A stretch of DNA of 64,000 bases from Prostheceraeus crozeri (Eukaryota; Platyhelminthes; Polycladida; Euryleptidae), in the NCBI GenBank assembly GCA_907163375.1, contig CAJQUW010001420.1, forward strand, positions 248,001 to 312,000. Reading direction: 5' to 3'. Of the stretch, positions 60,380 to 64,000 are shown in pieces. Position 1 is the stretch's first letter, and each line of letters starts with the position of its first letter. The notes under the pieces are model-generated. The model was given only the letters and a program-made list of their open reading frames with translations. It searched no databases and had not been told where the DNA came from. A program made the translations under genes and the position numbers.

Positions 60380-62115
60380 ATTTTAACAGAGTTAAAATTT
60401 GGGACGTTTTGGTGTGTAGCGCCCAAACGAAGCATCGGATGAGAAAAGGGAGGCCAGATTCGGAATCTACGTGAAATTTTGGGTTAGGAAGGACGTTTCC
60501 AGCGAAATCGGAGATAAAAAATTTTTCGCTGACGTCCCCCCCCCTGGACAGCTTGCTTCGATTTTGGCTTCCAGTGGACGGATTTTGTCGTGCGATAGCT
60601 CGTTTGAAAGCTAAGAGTGAGACAAATTTAGTGAAAGAATCGGCTTGTTCCTATCTGTCTTCGTTCAAAAGTTAGAGCGGTTACAAGATTTTAGGTCGGA
60701 GCTCGCTTACCTGAAAAAATCCTAAGTGTCAGAGTGACTTTGTATGGGTAAAATTTTGAAAATTTTCCAAAGTGTGGAATTTCGACCTGGGACCGTCACC
60801 AAAACATTTTTCATCAAATTTTGAAATTTCACTGACGTCCCCCCCCCCTCTGGACAGCTTGCTTCGATTTTAGCTTCCAGTGGACGGATTTTGTCGTGCG
60901 ATAGCTCGTTTGAAAGCTAAGAGTGAGACAAATTCAGTGAAAGAATCGGCTTGTTCCTATCTGTCTTCGTTCAAAAGTTAGAGCGGTTACAAGATTTTAG
61001 GTCGGAGCTCGCTTACCTGAAAAAATCCTAAGTGTCAGAGTGACTTTGTATGGGTAAAATTTTGAAAATTTTCCAAAGTGTGGAATTTCGACCTGGGACC
61101 GTCACCAAAACATTTTTCATCAAATTTTGAAATTTCACTGACGTCCCCCCCCCCTCTGGACAGCTTGCTTCGATTTTGGCTTCCAGTGGACGGATTTTGT
61201 CGTGTGATAGCTCGTTTGAAAGCTAAGAGTGAGACAAATTCAGTGAAAGAATCGGCTTGTTCCTATCTGTCTTCGTTTAGATGTGAGACGCCATTTAAGA
61301 TTTTGGGACATTGGCGAAAAACGACAGAGTTAGAATTTGGGACGTTTTGGACTCTAGCTTCAAAACGAAGCATCGGATTGGAAAACAGAGACCAGATTTG
61401 GAATCAGCGTCAAATTCTTTATCTGTATGGTGAGTTTCAAGTCAATCGGAGAGAAAAAATTTTCAACATTTTTCGAAAAAACGACAGAGTTAGAATTTGG
61501 GACGTTTTGGTGTGTAGCGCCCAAACGAAGCATCGGATGAGAAAACGGAGGCCAGATTCGGAATCTACGTGAAATTTTGGGTTAGGAAGGATGTTTCCAG
61601 CGAAATCGGAGAGAAAAAATTTTCGGCTGACGTCCCCCCCCCCCCTCTGGACAGCTTGCTTCGATTTTGGCTTCCAGTGGACGGATTTTGTCGTGCGATA
61701 GCTCGTTTGAAAGCTAAGAGTAAGACAAGTTCAGTGAAAGAATCGGCTTGTTCCTATCTGTCTTCGTTTAGGTGTGAGACGCCATTTAAGATTTTGTGAC
61801 ATTGGCGAAAAACGACAGAGTTAGAATTTGGGACGTTTTGGGCTCTAGCTTCAAAACGAAGCATCGGATTGGAAAACGGATTTCAGATTTGGAATCAGCG
61901 TCAGATTCTTTATCTGTATGGTGAGTTTCATGTCAATCGGAGAGTTTCAAGTCATCGGCGAGAAAAATTTTCAACATTTTTCGGAAAAACGAGTTAGAAT
62001 TTTTGCGATGGCTGCCTACTGTAGAGCCAAAACGAAGCATCGGATGGGAAAACGGAGGTCAGATTCGGATTCAGCGTCAAATTCTACATGGAAATGGTGT
62101 ATTTCCAGCTCAATC
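60380..62115. repeat. satellite block with higher-order structure
   Basis: Two segment types alternate. Type A starts GACGTC plus a 9-12 C run, then TCTGGACAGCTTGCTTCG. It occurs at 60532 (301 bp), 60833 (307 bp, nearly identical), 61140 and 61629. Type B (GACAGAGTTAGAATTTGGGA, AACGAAGCATCGGATKRGAA) occurs at about 60385, 61320, 61482, 61812 and 61990. 61140-61628 and 61629-62115 form a 489-bp higher-order repeat. Frames of up to 164 codons run through it, but the 301/307-bp periods are incompatible with a conserved frame, so I do not call a gene. Confidence 0.85.
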
Positions 62116-62279
62116 GGAGCACTAGAACCGGAGATAGACGGGATTTTTAGTGTTTGGATGATGGGTATTACGTCATCAGCTGATCGCCACACACTATATA
62201 AGCTGGGAACCGACGGAGACTTGTCATTTAGAGGAGAACGATTGTCAGTAGGTCGTCTCTCTGAGCTCCGATGATAGCT

Positions 62280-63836
62280 TCGGACATTCCAAATTCCAAG
62301 TTTCTGTAAGAAACCGACTTAGAAAATTTCATTGCTGATATCAGCTAAGGCGTCAGACTTAGAGGTTCGCCAGGAGATGGCCTTCGTCTCCAGGCCATAA
62401 AAGACTCCAAAACTTTAAAGGCTCGTAACTTTGCTTCTACAAGTCCGTTTGACTTGATTCAAAAAAGGTTCGGTCGCTATTGACCTGCCCTAAGTGATGG
62501 ACTACTTATAAAATTTCATAAGTAGTGCTAAAAAGTTGAAAAATTTAAATTCACTAGTTTTGGAGGTTTTCTGGGGTTTTCGACCCTGCTGAAGTCAATG
62601 AAAGCATTTTTAATGATGTCTGAGCCAGTCTTCTCATGGTATAAGCGGCTTTTCACTGAAAGCGAGCAAGACACGGAGAGTTTTGCTGTAATATTCCACT
62701 GACAGGGTGTTCCTTCGGGACGGCGGACGATGCCGTAGTGATAAGTGTGGCAAGGGAATGTGTCATATTTAAGACCGTAACCGCTGGGACAACTCATGTC
62801 TCATGTTGGGCATTTGACACAGCTCTCAACGTAGCACTTTGAACGCCAATCGGTTGAGTCTTAGCTATCTTGTCATGGGTGGCCTCTAAACATCTCCATT
62901 GCAAAACGCTGGTGAATCAAGCTCTCTACGGCTTGCTATCAAGCAGATCAAAGCAATAACTTGGGATGTTTCCTCAAGGTTTTCAAGTATGCTGAGTTCA
63001 AATCTGCTATCAGATTTCAAATTCAACTAAGACTAAGGCAGCTTTGAGGGGTTAGATCCCAGCTACTGTTCACTACCTTTGACTCGGCGTTGCTGTTACC
63101 ACTTCGGGGCAGTGACAATGATGTCTTCAGCTGTAAAGAGCGGGTATCGGGGAAGATCTCTCACTTCCCTAGTGATCAGTACAAGGCCTTCGGGCTGTCG
63201 ACGGGATCGAGTGCCACTCACTACACTCAAATCTATCATTCCTCACTAAGTGTAAATTACTGACTATACATTTGTCCTGCTATCAGGTTATTTTTGACTT
63301 GCTATCTAGTTGAATAGTCTCTTGCTATCAAGAGATTCACTTCTACTCATAAAGCACATCATCGCTGTAATACCTCCTTTGCTCGAGCGTTCCTTCGGGA
63401 CGGCGGGTACTGCCGTAGAGGGATTGTGTTGCACGGGTTGTTCGTCGTTTGTTAGACCGAAACCTCTGAGCCGTTGCTCATGTTGGGCGTTCGACTTCAT
63501 ACTCAACGTGACGCTTTCTCTCGCCAGGTCAGAGTACTTCAGCCATTCGACAAAGGTTAGTCTTTATGATATGGAGTAGAGTGAAATGTAATTCATTAGA
63601 TGTCCCTTCAATGATTGCTCCCATGATAAACGTTGATGAGACAAATGAAATGATTCTCATCTTCCCTTTTCAATGATTGAAATCTACTAACACACTACCG
63701 TATAATCGTCCACTATGGGGCAAGACATGATAGAGCCTCCACGCGGTTTGCCCTGGGCAGTCTTTAGACTGGCGAATACTATCCTTAAGTTGAATCTGCT
63801 ATCAGTCAACTTGAACGTTGCGTCACATTAGAGGGG
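62280..63836. other. structured GC-richer upstream region with diverged duplication and hairpin series
   Basis: 62705-62850 and 63388-63530 are diverged copies, sharing TTCCTTCGGGACGGCGG, TGCCGTAG, CATGTTGGGC and CTCAACGT. Each carries a CGGC-loop-GCCG hairpin whose loop sequence differs. Between and after them lie six short hairpins around GCTATC (62931-63812). GCTGATATCAGC at 62334-62345 is a perfect palindrome. No convincing coding frame is seen. Its position before a TATA box suggests a promoter or non-coding transcript region. Confidence 0.5.
62931..63812. repeat. six small hairpins with a common G-CTAT-C tip
   Basis: Positions and stems: 62931-62944 GCTTG/CAAGC, 63000-63017 AAATCTG/CAGATTT, 63276-63287 CCTG/CAGG, 63297-63310 ACT(T)G/C(T)AGT, 63318-63335 TCTCTTG/CAAGAGA, 63787-63812 AAGTTGA plus CTG/CAG plus TCAACTT. 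The loop CTAT and its closing G-C are constant while stem sequence changes with pairing preserved. Confidence 0.6.
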
Positions 63837-63844
63837 TATATAAA
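63837..63844 (+). promoter_or_regulatory. TATA box of the gene at the right edge
   Basis: TATATAAA, 27 bp before an ATG. Transcription would start near 63866-63870, leaving almost no leader unless a downstream start is used. Confidence 0.6.
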
Positions 63845-63870
63845 CCACTGCGTCTCATTTCATTTCAATC

Positions 63871-64000
63871 ATGCAGACGCCGAACAGTCAAGTCAGCTCT
63901 CCTCGCGGACCGCAGTTAAGGCCGCGAAATTTATTTGAGGAGTTTGTCAGGCTAGAGGGGCAAGACAGAGTTTTTAATAATCTTGCTCGGATTGGCAATC
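63871..64000 (+). CDS. start of an unrecognised gene, cut by the window end
   Basis: The frame is open from ATG 63871 (A at -3, first ATG after an in-frame TAA at 63841-63843) to the window end, 43 codons. It begins MQTPNSQVSSPRGPQLRPRN, a basic Pro/Ser-rich stretch, then LFEEFVRLEG, QDRVFNNLARIGN, probably helical. No domain is recognisable. It could be an ordinary gene or the first gene of a large mobile element whose left part is the structured region and satellite. Confidence 0.45.
   Translation, partial: MQTPNSQVSSPRGPQLRPRNLFEEFVRLEGQDRVFNNLARIGN

Noticed and set aside
61078-61572. 164-codon open frame through the satellite, with similar frame at 61569-61799
   Set aside because: It runs through tandem units whose periods (301, 307 bp) are not multiples of three, has no domain, and differs in frame between units.
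59990-62115. Regularly spaced repeats as a CRISPR array
   Set aside because: Units are long, directly adjacent and diverged, without uniform short repeats and unique spacers, and the host is eukaryotic.

Overview
This looks like AT-rich, intron-era nuclear DNA from a marine invertebrate, not a microbe. There are no operons or dense reading frames. Almost every recognisable coding stretch is a decayed mobile element: Penelope-like, mariner/Tc1, non-LTR (LINE), or 8-bp-duplication (hAT-type) and Harbinger-type DNA elements. The word AGGCCTA recurs throughout. I associate that word with echinoderm and other ambulacrarian genomes, but this is an impression from memory, so the host assignment is low confidence.

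Layout. 1-5.5 kb: unique sequence, a Tc1 relic, a GIY-YIG relic and a 732-bp foldback element. 5.5-10.4 kb: an interval bounded by inverted repeats that holds a CpG-rich block with splice-like sites. 10.4-27 kb: mostly featureless, with a second foldback copy, a clean 692-bp element with an 8-bp target duplication, and the first of two 18-bp-periodic arrays. 27.3-31.6 kb: a nest of elements, in which a 3.2-kb Harbinger-like insertion splits an older element and itself holds a younger relative of that element, which sits in one arm of a duplication. 32.8-38.7 kb: a cluster of Penelope-like elements (two nearly identical GIY-YIG units, a long reverse transcriptase plus GIY-YIG copy, and two minus-strand fragments around TA microsatellites). 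40.4-42 kb: a nearly complete Tc1 element. 43.9-44.2 kb: the second 18-bp array. 45.4-46.2 kb: the only apparently intact ordinary gene, an intronless short-chain dehydrogenase with its own TATA box. 46.6-50.4 kb: foldback elements, a Crypton-like N-terminal reading frame and a GIY-YIG unit between inverted repeats. 50.8-56.1 kb: LINE and Penelope relics and a duplicated 105-bp segment. 57.8-59.9 kb: a mariner with perfect TA boundaries, itself hit by another element. 60-62.1 kb: a satellite block with poly-C runs. 62.3-64 kb: a GC-richer region with a diverged internal duplication, a series of small hairpins sharing one loop, and a TATA-driven reading frame that runs off the end.

How it works together. 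The genes do not form a pathway. The window reads as a sink for selfish DNA around one dehydrogenase gene, with another transcription unit starting at the right edge. The features least explained by known families are the CTAT-loop hairpin series at 62.9-63.8 kb and the pair of 18-bp-periodic GCGTC/GAGTC arrays at 21 kb and 44 kb.
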